Source of the DNA: Armatimonadota bacterium
GTDB taxonomy: Bacteria > Armatimonadota > Armatimonadia > Armatimonadales > Armatimonadaceae
Assembly: GCA_014381035.1 (NCBI GenBank)
Contig: JACMIS010000828.1
Location: 1 to 5,834, forward strand
Length of the DNA stretch: 5,834 nucleotides
Direction of reading: 5' to 3'
The notes under the pieces were generated by a model that was given only the letters and a program-made list of their open reading frames with translations, did no database searches and was not told where the DNA came from. The position numbers and the translations under genes are program-made. Shown here one piece after another: positions 5,660-5,834 of the stretch. The first letter of the stretch is position 1. Every line of letters starts with the position of its first letter.

Positions 5660-5834
5660 TTACTTGCTTTGTAACTCAAGCCAATCGCGCTCCGTCTTGT
5701 CGTATGCAAAGAACTTCGCTGCGGATATGTAGGCTTTTTTCCGGTCTGCGGTTGTCGCTGCCGCTCCTTTTACACCGGGGGTAGGATAGGCAATATCCGC
5801 CTGTATAAATTTCGCGTGTCCGTCACAAAAAATA
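5660..5834 (-). CDS. C-terminal fragment of an H-X9-DG type pseudopilin
   Basis: The last 57 codons of a minus-strand gene are present; its start lies beyond the right edge. The visible part begins with IFCDGHAKFI, matching the end of the H-X9-DG region of prepilin-type proteins (often written FxDGHxK/xF), which are abundant in Armatimonadota, Planctomycetes and Verrucomicrobia-like bacteria. It is followed by a charged, Ala/Lys-rich tail ending in ERDWLELQSK. The N-terminal methylation motif and membrane helix that would confirm the family are outside the window. If correct, the protein is a type II secretion-like or pilus-like surface component. The stop is TAA, followed after 15 bases by a hairpin terminator. 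Confidence 0.7.
   Translation of the reverse strand, partial: IFCDGHAKFIQADIAYPTPGVKGAAATTADRKKAYISAAKFFAYDKTERDWLELQSK

Overview
The window looks like a piece of chromosome from a moderately GC-rich, diderm-type bacterium. I infer Armatimonadota. The grounds are a secreted copper-amine-oxidase-N (stalk) domain protein, an H-X9-DG type pseudopilin tail, a Uma2 nuclease-like gene and a dispersed-looking his cluster close together. Planctomycetes, Chloroflexi or similar are not excluded. Nothing marks the window as phage or transposon: there is no transposase, integrase, tRNA, rRNA or CRISPR array.

Layout from the left. Positions 1-79 hold a dense set of short palindromes downstream of a minus-strand ParB-family gene (80-1078). 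The ParB gene is driven by a textbook promoter at 1146-1174 (TTGACA, 17-base spacer, TATAAT). That promoter lies inside the longest possible reading frame and so argues for a GTG start at 1078. Back to back with it, a plus-strand promoter drives a secreted stalk-domain protein (1216-1749).

The rest is a tight minus-strand gene series read from right to left: hisB (5531-4914), hisH (4911-4267), a Uma2-family gene (4250-3564), hisA (3558-2749), then three small single-pass membrane proteins (2745-2470, 2455-2099, 2089-1730). Gaps between these genes are 2 to 16 bases and several Shine-Dalgarno sequences overlap the preceding stop codon, so one polycistronic message is likely. HisB acts at the IGPD step. 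HisH is the glutaminase half of imidazole-glycerol-phosphate synthase, and HisA makes the substrate of that synthase. The partner hisF, often next to hisA, is not here. The last small membrane gene overlaps the 3' end of the stalk gene tail to tail by 20 bases.

At the right edge a minus-strand pseudopilin gene is cut by the window (5660 to beyond 5834). It is followed by a hairpin terminator (5601-5644) that separates it from the his series.

The least explained parts are the trio of related membrane/coiled-coil proteins at the end of the his operon and the lower-GC Uma2 gene between hisH and hisA. No intergenic stretch exceeds 300 bases; the largest, 1079-1215 and 5532-5659, are described through their promoters and terminator.
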